A stretch of 64,000 nt of DNA. It comes from Tractidigestivibacter montrealensis. Its GTDB lineage: Bacteria; Actinomycetota; Coriobacteriia; Coriobacteriales; Atopobiaceae. Positions 28,238 to 36,389 of this stretch are shown one piece after another. The DNA lies in contig NZ_JANSKA010000007.1 of assembly GCF_024741235.1 (NCBI RefSeq), positions 1 to 64,000 on the forward strand, given 5' to 3'. Each line of letters begins with the position of its first letter. The stretch's first letter is position 1. The notes below the pieces were generated by a model that saw nothing but the letters and a program-made list of their open reading frames with translations, ran no database searches and was not told the DNA's origin. Both the position numbers and the translations under genes were made by a program.

Positions 28238-29670
28238 ACGATCTCCCCAAGGTCATCCATCACGTGGCCAACGCGGTCGTCCGGATCAACCACATTGACG
28301 CCGGAGTGGCGCAGGAAGCGCACGGGGTCGTGCATGAGGTCCTCCATGGGCACCAGCACAAAGTCGCGCTCGCCAAGGCCCGGGTGCGGCAGCGTGAGGC
28401 GCTTGCCCGCGTGGGTCTCGCCCTCGACCCACACTAGGTCACAGTCGATGGTGCGCGGGCCGTGGCCAGCCTCCTCCGGGTTGCGCTCGCGGCCCAGGGC
28501 GTCCTCCACGGCAAGCAGCTGTCCCATGAGCACCAGGGGGTGCAGCTCGGTGCGAATCTCGGCCACGGCGTCCGCAACCGGCGTCTTTATGCCGTAGGCA
28601 GGCTCCGTCTCGTACGCATGGCTCACCGAGACCACGCAGGTAAGCGGGATGTCGTCGATCATCTGCACTGCACGGGTGATGTTGGCGAGACGGTCGCCCA
28701 CGTTTGACCCAAGCGCCACAAAGCCCTGACGGGAGTCCTTGTGCGAGACGGCCCAGAACGCGTTCACTGCCTGCGCCGTGCCGGCAACGTCATGAACGCG
28801 TAGGATGCGCGCACCGTTCTGGATGGAGGAGATGCAGATGCCGTACGTGGCGGGGTCCATCTGGCCCGGCTGCGCGGCGCCGGCAATGGCGCCCACGAAG
28901 CTCCTGCGCGAGACGGCCGCAAGCAGCGGGTAGCCCATCGATGCCATAGAGCGCGTAGCACGCTGGATCACCACGTCCTCATCGGCAAACTTGTCAAAGC
29001 CCGCGCCCGGGTCAAGGCAGATGCGGTCGTGTGTGACGCCCGCGCGCATGAGGGTGCGCGCCTGGTCGCCGAGAAAGCCCATCACCTGGCGCATGATGGG
29101 GGCCTCGTCCGGCAGCGTGAAGCGGTGCTGCGAGGTCATGGGGCGAGGCGCGGCCGAACGCGTGGGGCGCGAGTCGTCGAGAAGAACCTCGCGGCGCGGC
29201 GTATGCGAGCCAAGCCCCGCATGCTCCCAGTGCATGACCACGCAGCCGCAGTCGGTCTCGGCGGCAACCTGCACCATGTCCGGATTGGTGAAGCCGGTTG
29301 CGTCATTCACGATCGAGGCCCCAAGGCGCACGCACATCTTGGCAACGTCCGGATGGCTTGTGTTCACCGAGACAATCGCGCCCTCGGCGACCAGCGCGCG
29401 AATCACGGGCACCACGCGCTCGGCCTCCTCGTTGGAGGCAAGCGGCTCCTGGCCAGGGGCAACGGGCGCGGCGCCCACATCGATGATGTCTGCGCCCTCG
29501 TCGAGCATCTCGAGTCCGCGCTCGGCGGCTGCCCTGGTGTCGATGCCGCCCTTGCCGTCCGGAAAGGCCTCTGGGGTCACGTCGAGAATGCCCATGATGC
29601 GCGGGCGCGCGAGCGAGAGCTCGTGCGAGCCGACGAGCCAAGTTGCGTAGTTCTCTCGGAGCACAGGCAT
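28228..29670 (-). CDS. folPK: Fused dihydropteroate synthase / HPPK (FolP-FolK)
   Basis: The 480-residue protein joins two successive folate enzymes. Residues about 1-305 are DHPS-like: RIMGILDVTPEAFPDGKGG, ADIIDVGAAPVAPGQEP, ASIVNDATGF, CLDPGAGFDKFADE, AVSRRSFVGAI and RVHDVAGTAQAV. Residues about 318-480 are HPPK: FVALGSNVGDRLANI, YETEPAYG, RTIDCDLVWV and HPGLGERDFVLVPMEDL. In the DHPS half, the usual NVTPDSF reads DVTPEAF, the STRPG loop reads PVAPG and the SRKS lysine is Arg. The order here is FolP then FolK in one chain. The ATG at 29670 follows GGGAGG. Confidence 0.87.
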   Translation of the reverse strand: MPVLRENYATWLVGSHELSLARPRIMGILDVTPEAFPDGKGGIDTRAAAERGLEMLDEGADIIDVGAAPVAPGQEPLASNEEAERVVPVIRALVAEGAIVSVNTSHPDVAKMCVRLGASIVNDATGFTNPDMVQVAAETDCGCVVMHWEHAGLGSHTPRREVLLDDSRPTRSAAPRPMTSQHRFTLPDEAPIMRQVMGFLGDQARTLMRAGVTHDRICLDPGAGFDKFADEDVVIQRATRSMASMGYPLLAAVSRRSFVGAIAGAAQPGQMDPATYGICISSIQNGARILRVHDVAGTAQAVNAFWAVSHKDSRQGFVALGSNVGDRLANITRAVQMIDDIPLTCVVSVSHAYETEPAYGIKTPVADAVAEIRTELHPLVLMGQLLAVEDALGRERNPEEAGHGPRTIDCDLVWVEGETHAGKRLTLPHPGLGERDFVLVPMEDLMHDPVRFLRHSGVNVVDPDDRVGHVMDDLGEIVWE

Positions 29671-29707
29671 CGACCTCCCGTTGACGGCGCCGCGCGAGAG
29701 CGCGACG

Positions 29708-29744
29708 GGGGCGGCACGCGCCGCCCCGCATTCAGGATATTGTA
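29708..29744 (-). promoter_or_regulatory. Possible promoter and leader hairpin of folPK
   Basis: On the minus strand TACAAT (29744-29739) is a plausible -10 box without a clear -35. It is followed by a perfect 8-bp hairpin GGGGCGGC/GCCGCCCC (29708-29727) in the presumed leader, 38 bases before the start codon. Confidence 0.35.
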
Positions 29745-29855
29745 GCGTGTGGCTTTGGCCCCTTGCGGACGGCCGGGCCGAGAGGGAAATAACCCCACCA
29801 GCGGCAGCGCGGCCGTGTGACGGAGCGCAACTGGCACCAGAGCGCACCGGGCGCC

Positions 29856-30599
29856 CTAGAAGTCGAACGCCTTGGCAATGTCGCAGGCGCACACCAGACT
29901 AGCAGCGCCATCCTGCGGGGTTGGCTGCTTGTTCACAATTACGAGGTCGTCGCCCTGGAAGTACTGCACGAGGCCTGCCGCGGGATACACCACGAGCGAG
30001 GTGCCGCCCACGATGAGCATGTCGCAGGACTGGATTGCCTCGGCGGCGCCCACGAGGGTCTTCTCGTCCAGGGACTCTCCATAAAGAACGACGTCCGGCT
30101 TGATGCGGCCGCCGCACTCCTCGCAATGCGGCACACCTGTGGTGCCCATGATCCACTCGGCCGAGTACACGTGCCCGCAGCGCTGGCACACGTTGCGGTG
30201 CACCGAGCCGTGCAGCTCGTAGACGCGCTTGGAGCCCGCCGCCTGGTGCAGGCCGTCGATGTTCTGCGTGACCACGGCGGTGAGCTTGCCCTCGCGCTCC
30301 AGCTCGGCCAGCTTGTAGTGCGCCTGGTTGGGCTTTGCCCCCAGGGCGATCATCCGCGTGCGGTAGAAGTCGAAGAACTCCTCGGTGTGGGTGAGGTAGA
30401 ACTCGTGGCTCAGCATCTCCTCAGGCGGGTACTTGAACTTCTGATGATAGAGGCCGTCCTCGCTCCGGAAATCTGGGATGCCGCTAGCCGTCGAGACCCC
30501 CGCGCCGCCAAAGAACACGACGCTCTTGGCACGTCCGATTCTCTCGGCAAGCTCCTGCGCCGCCTCTGACGCGTCCGAGACCACCCTCGCACCAGCCAT
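29856..30599 (-). CDS. Sir2-family NAD-dependent protein deacylase
   Basis: Sirtuins remove acyl groups from lysines using NAD. The 247-residue protein has GAGVSTASGIPDFRS (32-46), TQNIDGLH (111-118), the catalytic histidine in ELHGS (H130), a zinc site at C138, C141, C159 and C162, and the GGTSLVVYPAAGL NAD segment. The helical module has YRTRM rather than the desuccinylase AxxYxxR pair, so deacetylation is more likely (inference). The ATG at 30599 follows GAGGGGG. It lies 185 bases upstream of folPK on the same strand. Confidence 0.94.
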   Translation of the reverse strand: MAGARVVSDASEAAQELAERIGRAKSVVFFGGAGVSTASGIPDFRSEDGLYHQKFKYPPEEMLSHEFYLTHTEEFFDFYRTRMIALGAKPNQAHYKLAELEREGKLTAVVTQNIDGLHQAAGSKRVYELHGSVHRNVCQRCGHVYSAEWIMGTTGVPHCEECGGRIKPDVVLYGESLDEKTLVGAAEAIQSCDMLIVGGTSLVVYPAAGLVQYFQGDDLVIVNKQPTPQDGAASLVCACDIAKAFDF

Positions 30600-30664
30600 G
30601 CGTACCCCCTCGACGAATGGGTAGAAGAATAGTTCCGATGCTAGCACCGAGAGGAGTGGTTTCC

Positions 30665-31681
30665 ATGACCGACCAGCCACAACGCAAGGATGACACTGCC
30701 GAGCGCGCGGCCGAGAAGCCCCAGGCCACCCAGCCCGAGAGCGCCACCGTAGAGGTAAAGGAGACGACGCCGGAGCCCGCTGCCCCGCTTGCGCCACTCG
30801 AGAACAACGTCCACGACGTCGCCCTGGTTATCGAGGGCGGTGCCATGCGCGCAAGCTACGTCTCGGGCCTGGTGAACGTCCTTCTCGAGCAGGGCATCTT
30901 CATTGACTACGTCTGCGGCATCTCCGCAGGTGCGACCGTCGCCACCAACTACGTCTCGCGCGACATGGCGCGCACCAAGCGCTCGTTCGTGGACTTTGCG
31001 GCCAACCCCCAGATGGGCGGTGTTAAGTCGTTCCTCCACAAGCATGGCTTCTTCAACGCCGACTACGACTACCTGAGATGCATCGAGGATGGCTCGATGC
31101 CCTTCGACTGGGAGACCTTCCAGGCCAACCCGGCACGCGTGCGCATCCAGGCGTTCCAGCGCGACACCGGGCGCACCGTTGTGTGGGGACGCGACCACAT
31201 GCATACGCTCGAGGACCTCATGGCGTGCGTGCGGGCAAGCTCCACCATGCCGGGCATCATGAAGCCCATCGAGATAGACGGCCAGGTCATGCTCGACGGG
31301 TCGCTGGGCGCAGGTGCCGGCCTTCCCAACCACATCGCCGAGGACGATGGCTTCGAGAAGCTCTTTGTCATCACGTCTCGCCCCGCGGGGTACCGTAAGG
31401 GCGAGCTCTCGGCCGTCAAGCGGCGCGGCATCATCCGCGTGATGAAGAATCATCCCTACGCGAGAAACGCCATGCTCACGCGGCCCGAGCGCTACAACGA
31501 GGAGCTTGCGCACCTGGAGGAGCTGGAGAAGTCCGGCCGCGCGCTGGTGGTGAGGCCGCGCGAGATGCCTGTCTCGCGCACCACGCGCGACGTCAAGGAG
31601 CTTGAGCACGCCTACCTGCTTGGGCACGAGCAGGGCATTGCCGAACTGCCGCGCTGGCGCGAGTTCCTGTTTGGCGAGTAG
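30665..31681 (+). CDS. Patatin-like phospholipase (first of tandem pair)
   Basis: Patatin-fold lipid acyl hydrolases use a Ser-Asp dyad. This 338-residue protein has a disordered, charged N terminus of about 48 residues and then ALVIEGGAMRASYVSGLVNVL, with the oxyanion loop GGAMR at 58-62. The nucleophile elbow GISAG has S87, and the catalytic aspartate is D211 in MLDGSLGAG. No signal peptide is seen, so it is probably cytoplasmic. The ATG at 30665 follows GAGAGGAG. It is divergent from the sirtuin gene and followed by a paralogue. It belongs to the RssA/YjjU-like bacterial patatins; the lipid substrate is unknown. Confidence 0.9.
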   Translation: MTDQPQRKDDTAERAAEKPQATQPESATVEVKETTPEPAAPLAPLENNVHDVALVIEGGAMRASYVSGLVNVLLEQGIFIDYVCGISAGATVATNYVSRDMARTKRSFVDFAANPQMGGVKSFLHKHGFFNADYDYLRCIEDGSMPFDWETFQANPARVRIQAFQRDTGRTVVWGRDHMHTLEDLMACVRASSTMPGIMKPIEIDGQVMLDGSLGAGAGLPNHIAEDDGFEKLFVITSRPAGYRKGELSAVKRRGIIRVMKNHPYARNAMLTRPERYNEELAHLEELEKSGRALVVRPREMPVSRTTRDVKELEHAYLLGHEQGIAELPRWREFLFGE

Positions 31682-31766
31682 GGCGCGGGGCCGTGCTTTC
31701 CGGCCTGGGCGAGGGTCTTCTCGCCCGTGACTACGGGCTTCTCGCCCGACTGCCTTTGGCCTCCCC

Positions 31767-31790
31767 TATAATCCAGACGATAAAACGTCT
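31767..31790 (+). promoter_or_regulatory. -10 box and small palindrome before the second patatin gene
   Basis: TATAAT at 31767-31772 is followed by AGACG-ATAAAA-CGTCT (31775-31790), a 5-bp inverted repeat covering the likely transcription start. No good -35 is present. The ribosome site GGGAGG follows directly. Confidence 0.45.
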
Positions 31791-31804
31791 TACGGGAGGC
31801 CCTG

Positions 31805-32695
31805 GTGGAGCTTGAGAGCAACGTCTTTGATTGCGCGCTGTGTTTTGAGGGAGGCGGCTACCGCGCCAGCTACACCGCGGGATTTGCCAACGTCCTGCTC
31901 GAGAATGGCGTGTACTTTGATTTTGTGTGCGGGATCTCGGCGGGCGCCAGCCACACGGTGGACTACCTGAGCCGCGATCAGGCACGTGTGCGCGACGCGT
32001 TTATCGCCCTGGCCGACCAGCGACCCAAGGCGGGCGGCGTGCGCTCGATGCTCATGGGGCACGGTTACTTCAACGCGGACTATGACTACGTGGGCGCGGC
32101 GCTCGAGGGCTACATGCCCTTTGACTTTGGGACCTTTGCGGCCAACCCCGCGCGACTGGCCATCCAGAGCTTCGAGGCAGGCACAGGCAAGTCCGTGGTT
32201 TGGGACAGGTCTGTCATGGGCGCGGCCATCCCCATGATGGAGCACGTGCGCGCCAGCTCGACCCTCCCCGGCGTCATGAAGCCCATCGAGGTCGACGGCC
32301 ACGTGATGTACGACGGCGGCCTGGGCGAGGGCGCGGGGCTCCCCACGCACATGGCAGAGGACGCGGGCTTCGAGCGCCTGGTCATGGTGTGCACACGGCC
32401 GGCAGGCTACCGCAAGGTGGCGCCCACAAACCGCGAACTGAGGGTCTACCACGTAATCTCGCACGGCAACGAGGCCGTTGAGGCTGCGCTTGCCACGCGC
32501 TGGCAGCGATACAACGACGCGATGGATCACCTGGAGCGCCTCGAGCGCGAGGGGCGTGCATGGGTCTTCAGGCCGGACGTGATGCCCGTGCGCTCCACCA
32601 CCATCGACAAGCCCAAGCTCGAGGAGTCCTACGCCATGGGACACGAGCAGGCCGAGAGGGACTTCCCGCGCATGATGGAGTGGCTCCGCGGGTAG
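31805..32695 (+). CDS. Patatin-like phospholipase (second of tandem pair)
   Basis: This 296-residue paralogue of the preceding gene lacks the disordered N terminus. It has CFEGGGYRASYTAGFANVL (oxyanion loop GGGYR at 16-20), GISAG with S45, and D170 in MYDGGLGEG. Large blocks are shared with the neighbour (FNADYDY, FAANPAR, RASST-PGVMKPIE, TRPAGYRK, LEESYAMGHEQAERDFPR), which shows tandem duplication. The GTG at 31805 follows GGGAGG. It has its own -10 box, so it may be expressed separately. Confidence 0.9.
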   Translation: MELESNVFDCALCFEGGGYRASYTAGFANVLLENGVYFDFVCGISAGASHTVDYLSRDQARVRDAFIALADQRPKAGGVRSMLMGHGYFNADYDYVGAALEGYMPFDFGTFAANPARLAIQSFEAGTGKSVVWDRSVMGAAIPMMEHVRASSTLPGVMKPIEVDGHVMYDGGLGEGAGLPTHMAEDAGFERLVMVCTRPAGYRKVAPTNRELRVYHVISHGNEAVEAALATRWQRYNDAMDHLERLEREGRAWVFRPDVMPVRSTTIDKPKLEESYAMGHEQAERDFPRMMEWLRG

Positions 32696-32711
32696 CAGGG
32701 CGGGATCGACG

Positions 32712-32942
32712 CTAGGCGTCCTCCGCGCCGACGAGCGCGAGCAGCTCCTTCTCGAGCAGCTCCGCATCCGAACTGCAAGTGGCGTCATCCGCTTTGGCAG
32801 CGCTGGTATCCAGTCCCAGACGAGCACAGGCAGCCGAGAAGAGACTCTTTCCTTGGTCGAGGAGGTTCTCGCTTGCGTCCGCATCTCTCAATGGTCCACC
32901 CATGTAGGTGTCAGCCTGCGTGAATGCTGCGATATTTGGCAT
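32712..32942 (-). CDS. Small hypothetical protein
   Basis: The 76-residue protein is acidic and Ala-rich (MPNIAAFTQADTYMGG, then SENLLDQGKSLFSAACARLGLD and a C-terminal helix ELLEKELLALVGAEDA). It has no membrane segment and no recognised domain. The ATG at 32942 follows a strong GGGAGGTGG site, which is the main reason to accept it. It is convergent with the second patatin gene and divergent from exonuclease III. Confidence 0.55.
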   Translation of the reverse strand: MPNIAAFTQADTYMGGPLRDADASENLLDQGKSLFSAACARLGLDTSAAKADDATCSSDAELLEKELLALVGAEDA

Positions 32943-33095
32943 GCGCCACCTCCCTGCCTTGCACTTATCAGGCAGTGTATCACGTTGCGCTGCACCAGCC
33001 GCACTGCCCATATGTGCTACGCTCTGAGAAGCATTTACGCTAACAGACAGCCCCGCGCGGTCACGCGCCACGCGCATTGAAAAAGAGGACACATC

Positions 33096-33878
33096 ATGGC
33101 AGACACCACTCGCAGCCTGCGCTTTGTATCATGGAACGTCAACGGCCTGCGCGCCGTGCTCAAGAAGGAGCCCAGCTTCACCCAGATCTTTGACACGCTT
33201 GGTGCAGACGTCTTTGCCGTCCAGGAGACCAAGCTTCATGAAGGCCAGGTCGAGCTTGACCTCCCCGGCTACCACCAGTACTGGAGCTACGCCGAGCGCA
33301 AGGGCTACTCGGGAACGGCCGTCTTCACGCGAGAGGAGCCGCTGCAGGTGGTGCGCAAGATCGGCTCGCCCGTGGCGGACGACGAGGGTCGCGTGTGCGC
33401 GCTCGAGTTCCCCAATCTGTGGTTTGTCGACGTGTACACCCCCAACTCCAAGAACGGCCTTGCGCGCCTGGACGAGCGCATGGAGTGGGACGCGCGCTAC
33501 CGCGACTTCCTGGCCGAGCTTGCCCGCGACAAGCCGGTTGTGACCTGCGGCGACTTTAACGTGGCGCACGAGGAGATCGACCTTGCCCGCCCGGACGACA
33601 ACCACGAGAACGCGGGCTTCTCGGACGCCGAGCGCGAGAGCTTCACCAAGCTACTGGAGAGCGGGCTCGTCGACACGTTCCGCGAGCGCCACCCCGACCT
33701 CGCCGGCGCATACAGCTGGTGGAGCTATCGCATGCGCGCCCGCGAGCGGGGCATTGGCTGGCGCATCGACTACTTCCTGGTTTCTCCGCAGCTTATGCCC
33801 AAGGTGACCGGCACGGCCATCCTCGACAACGTGTACGGCTCGGACCACTGCCCCATCGAGCTCGAGCTGGAGCTGTAG
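33096..33878 (+). CDS. xth: Exodeoxyribonuclease III / AP endonuclease
   Basis: This enzyme cuts abasic sites and degrades duplex DNA from 3' ends in base-excision repair. The 260-residue protein shows the EEP-fold signatures: RFVSWNVNGLRAVL, FAVQETKL, GYSGTAVFTR, VDVYTPNS, VVTCGDFNVAHEEIDL, WRIDYFLVSPQL, and a terminal GSDHCPIELEL containing the catalytic Asp-His pair. Length matches the ExoA/XthA family. AGAGGAC precedes the ATG. Only 36 bases separate its stop from the convergent feoAB stop, with no clear terminator. Confidence 0.96.
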   Translation: MADTTRSLRFVSWNVNGLRAVLKKEPSFTQIFDTLGADVFAVQETKLHEGQVELDLPGYHQYWSYAERKGYSGTAVFTREEPLQVVRKIGSPVADDEGRVCALEFPNLWFVDVYTPNSKNGLARLDERMEWDARYRDFLAELARDKPVVTCGDFNVAHEEIDLARPDDNHENAGFSDAERESFTKLLESGLVDTFRERHPDLAGAYSWWSYRMRARERGIGWRIDYFLVSPQLMPKVTGTAILDNVYGSDHCPIELELEL

Positions 33879-33914
33879 GGCAGGATCTGGCGATGTCGCG
33901 CCAGGCCCAGCCCC

Positions 33915-36272
33915 CTACGCCAGACCCAGCAGCAGCCCAATCGCGTGCACGATGAACGCGACCACCCACGCTACGCCGCACTGGAGCAGCACCACGTACA
34001 GCGCGTAGCGGCCGTTGAGCTCGTTGCGCACCGCGGTGATAGCCGCCACGCACGGCGTGTAGAGCAGCACGAACACCAGGAACACGAAGGCCGTGAACGG
34101 GGTGAAGAGCGTTGCCAGCGCCTCGGGCGTATCGCCCACAAGCACGGTGAGCGTGGCCACAACGGACTCCTTGGCGGCAAACCCGGTCACCAGGGCCGTG
34201 GAGGCGCGCCAGTCGCCAAACCCCAGCGGCGCGAAGATGGGCGAGATGGCCGATCCCATGATGGCCAGCAGGCTTTGCGACTGGTCGGCAACCATGTTGA
34301 GGCGCACATCAAAGGTCTGTAGGAACCAGATGGCCACGCTTGCCAAAAAGATGATCGTGAACGCCCTGGTAAGGAAGTCCTTGGCCTTGTCCCAAGCCAG
34401 ACGCAGCGTGGTGCCGGCACTGGGCATGCGGTAGTTCGGGAGCTCCATCACAAACGGCACTGGCTCGCCCTTGAACGCCGTATGCTTCAGGACCAGCGCC
34501 ACCAGCACGCCCACGACCATGCCAATCACGTAGAGCGAGACCATCACGAGCGGTGCGCCCTTGGAGAATAACGCAGCGCACAAGAGCGTGTAGACGGGCA
34601 GCTTGGCCGAGCAGCTCATGAACGGCGTGAGCATGATGGTCATCTTGCGGTCGTGCTCGGAGGGCAGGGTGCGCGTGGCCATGATGGCAGGCACCGAGCA
34701 GCCAAAGCCCACAAGCATGGGGACAAAGCTCCTGCCCGAAAGGCCGATCTTTCTCAGCAGCTTGTCCATCACAAAGGCAACGCGGGCCATGTAGCCGGAG
34801 TCCTCGAGGATCGACAGCAGGATGAACAGCGTCACGATGATGGGCAAGAAGGAGATGACCGTCCCCACGCCGGTTATCACGCCGTCGATGACCAGCGAGT
34901 GAATCACGGGGTTCACGTCGGCGGCGGTGAGCGCAGAGTCGATGGCATCGGAGGCGGCACTCACCCCCGTGGCCATAAGATCCGAAAGGTTGCCGCCAAC
35001 GAGGTCGAACGTAAGCCAGAACACCACGATCATGATGCCAATGAAGCACGGGATGGCCGTGAAGCGCCCCGTAAGCACGCGGTCGATGCGGGCAGAGCGC
35101 TCGTGCTCGCGGCTCTCCTGCGGCTTCTTGACGCAGCGGGCGCAGATGGCCTCGATGAACGAGAAGCGCATGTCGGCGAGAGCCGCAAGGCGGTCGGAGC
35201 CGGACTCCTCCTCCATCTGGGAGATGATGTGCTCCACGGCATCGAGCTCGTTCTTCTCGAGGCCAAGCGCCTTGATCACCAGCTCGTCGCCCTCGATGAG
35301 CTTGGTCGCGGCGTAGCGGTCGGGCAGGCCAGCGCGCTCGGCGTGATCGGAGACAAGCTCTCCAATGGCGTGGATGCAGCGGTGCACGGCGCCGCCGTCG
35401 GGGCCGTCCGGCCGGCAGAAGTCGATGCGCCCCGGGCGCTCGCGGTAGCGGGCCACGTGGATGGCGTGCTCCACCAGCTCGTCTACGCCCTCGTCCTTGG
35501 CGGCCGAGATGGGCACCACCGGCACGCCCAGGAAGGACTCCAGGGCGTTCACGTCCACGGAGCCGCCGTTCTCAGTGACCTCGTCCATCATGTTGAGTGC
35601 GATGACCATGGGAACGTCCAGCTCCATGAGCTGCGTGGTGAGGTAGAGGTTGCGCTCGATGTTGGTAGCGTCAACAATGTCGATGATCGCATCGGGCTTG
35701 GAGTCGATGATGAACTGGCGGCTCACGACCTCCTCGCCCGTGTAGGGCGAGAGCGAGTAGATGCCCGGCAGGTCTGTGACCGTGGCCTCTGGATGGCTGC
35801 GCATCTGGCCGTCCTTGCGATCCACGGTGACGCCAGGGAAGTTGCCCACGTGCTGGTTTGAGCCCGTGAGCTGGTTGAAGAGGGTGGTCTTGCCGCAGTT
35901 CTGGTTGCCGGCGAGGGCAAACGCGAGGGGTTCGCCCGCTGGCACCACCCCACCCGCCGCACGGGGGTGCAGCTTGCTCTCGCCAATGGCCGGGTGCTTC
36001 GTCACGCCCGAGGCCACCTGCAGGCGGACCTTCTCGTGCGCGTCATGGACGTTCTCAAGCGAGATCTGTGCTGCGTCCGCCGCGCGAATGGTGAGCTCGT
36101 AGCCGCGCAGGCGAATCTCAAGCGGGTCCCCCATGGGCGCGTACTTGACCATGGTGACCTCGGTACCCGGCGTGAGGCCCATATCAAAGATGTGCTGGCG
36201 CAGGGACTTTTCCTCGCAGTCCACCGAGCTGACGATGGCGTCCTTGCCAATCTCGAGCGTGTCGAGTGTCAT
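33915..36272 (-). CDS. feoB: Fused FeoA-FeoB ferrous iron transporter
   Basis: FeoB imports Fe2+. Here the small FeoA SH3-like protein is fused at the N terminus (about 1-77: CEEKSLRQHIFDMGLTPGTEVTMVKYAPMGDPLEIRLRGYELTIR). After a linker come the G domain with P-loop GNQNCGKTT (122-130), the DLPGIYSL switch, and the membrane core with two Gate-like repeats (RSFVPMLVGFGCSVPAIMATRTL; about ten helices). The total is 785 residues. The ATG at 36272 follows AAGGAGAG. A DtxR-like iron box lies 59 bases upstream, so repression by iron is likely (inference). Confidence 0.95.
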   Translation of the reverse strand: MTLDTLEIGKDAIVSSVDCEEKSLRQHIFDMGLTPGTEVTMVKYAPMGDPLEIRLRGYELTIRAADAAQISLENVHDAHEKVRLQVASGVTKHPAIGESKLHPRAAGGVVPAGEPLAFALAGNQNCGKTTLFNQLTGSNQHVGNFPGVTVDRKDGQMRSHPEATVTDLPGIYSLSPYTGEEVVSRQFIIDSKPDAIIDIVDATNIERNLYLTTQLMELDVPMVIALNMMDEVTENGGSVDVNALESFLGVPVVPISAAKDEGVDELVEHAIHVARYRERPGRIDFCRPDGPDGGAVHRCIHAIGELVSDHAERAGLPDRYAATKLIEGDELVIKALGLEKNELDAVEHIISQMEEESGSDRLAALADMRFSFIEAICARCVKKPQESREHERSARIDRVLTGRFTAIPCFIGIMIVVFWLTFDLVGGNLSDLMATGVSAASDAIDSALTAADVNPVIHSLVIDGVITGVGTVISFLPIIVTLFILLSILEDSGYMARVAFVMDKLLRKIGLSGRSFVPMLVGFGCSVPAIMATRTLPSEHDRKMTIMLTPFMSCSAKLPVYTLLCAALFSKGAPLVMVSLYVIGMVVGVLVALVLKHTAFKGEPVPFVMELPNYRMPSAGTTLRLAWDKAKDFLTRAFTIIFLASVAIWFLQTFDVRLNMVADQSQSLLAIMGSAISPIFAPLGFGDWRASTALVTGFAAKESVVATLTVLVGDTPEALATLFTPFTAFVFLVFVLLYTPCVAAITAVRNELNGRYALYVVLLQCGVAWVVAFIVHAIGLLLGLA

Positions 36273-36330
36273 GTCTCTCCTTGCGATGGCCACCGGACGC
36301 AGGCGCCGCGCGGCCGATTGGGGCATTCAG

Positions 36331-36349
36331 TCTGTTTAGGCTAACTCTA
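36331..36349 (-). promoter_or_regulatory. DtxR/IdeR-type iron box upstream of feoAB
   Basis: On the minus strand TAGAGTTAGCCTAAACAGA matches 14 of 19 positions of TWAGGTTAGSCTAACCTWA (consensus from memory), including the whole central TTAGCCTAA. It sits just upstream of an iron transporter, and a DtxR-family gene is present in the window. Confidence 0.65.
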
Positions 36350-36389
36350 CCCCGTTTAGAGAGTGCATGCACTGTCGAGAAGGCCTTAT

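Noticed and set aside
34653-35861. A 402-codon plus-strand frame opposite feoB
   Set aside because: It is the antisense shadow of a clear FeoB coding sequence; long opposite frames are expected at this GC content.
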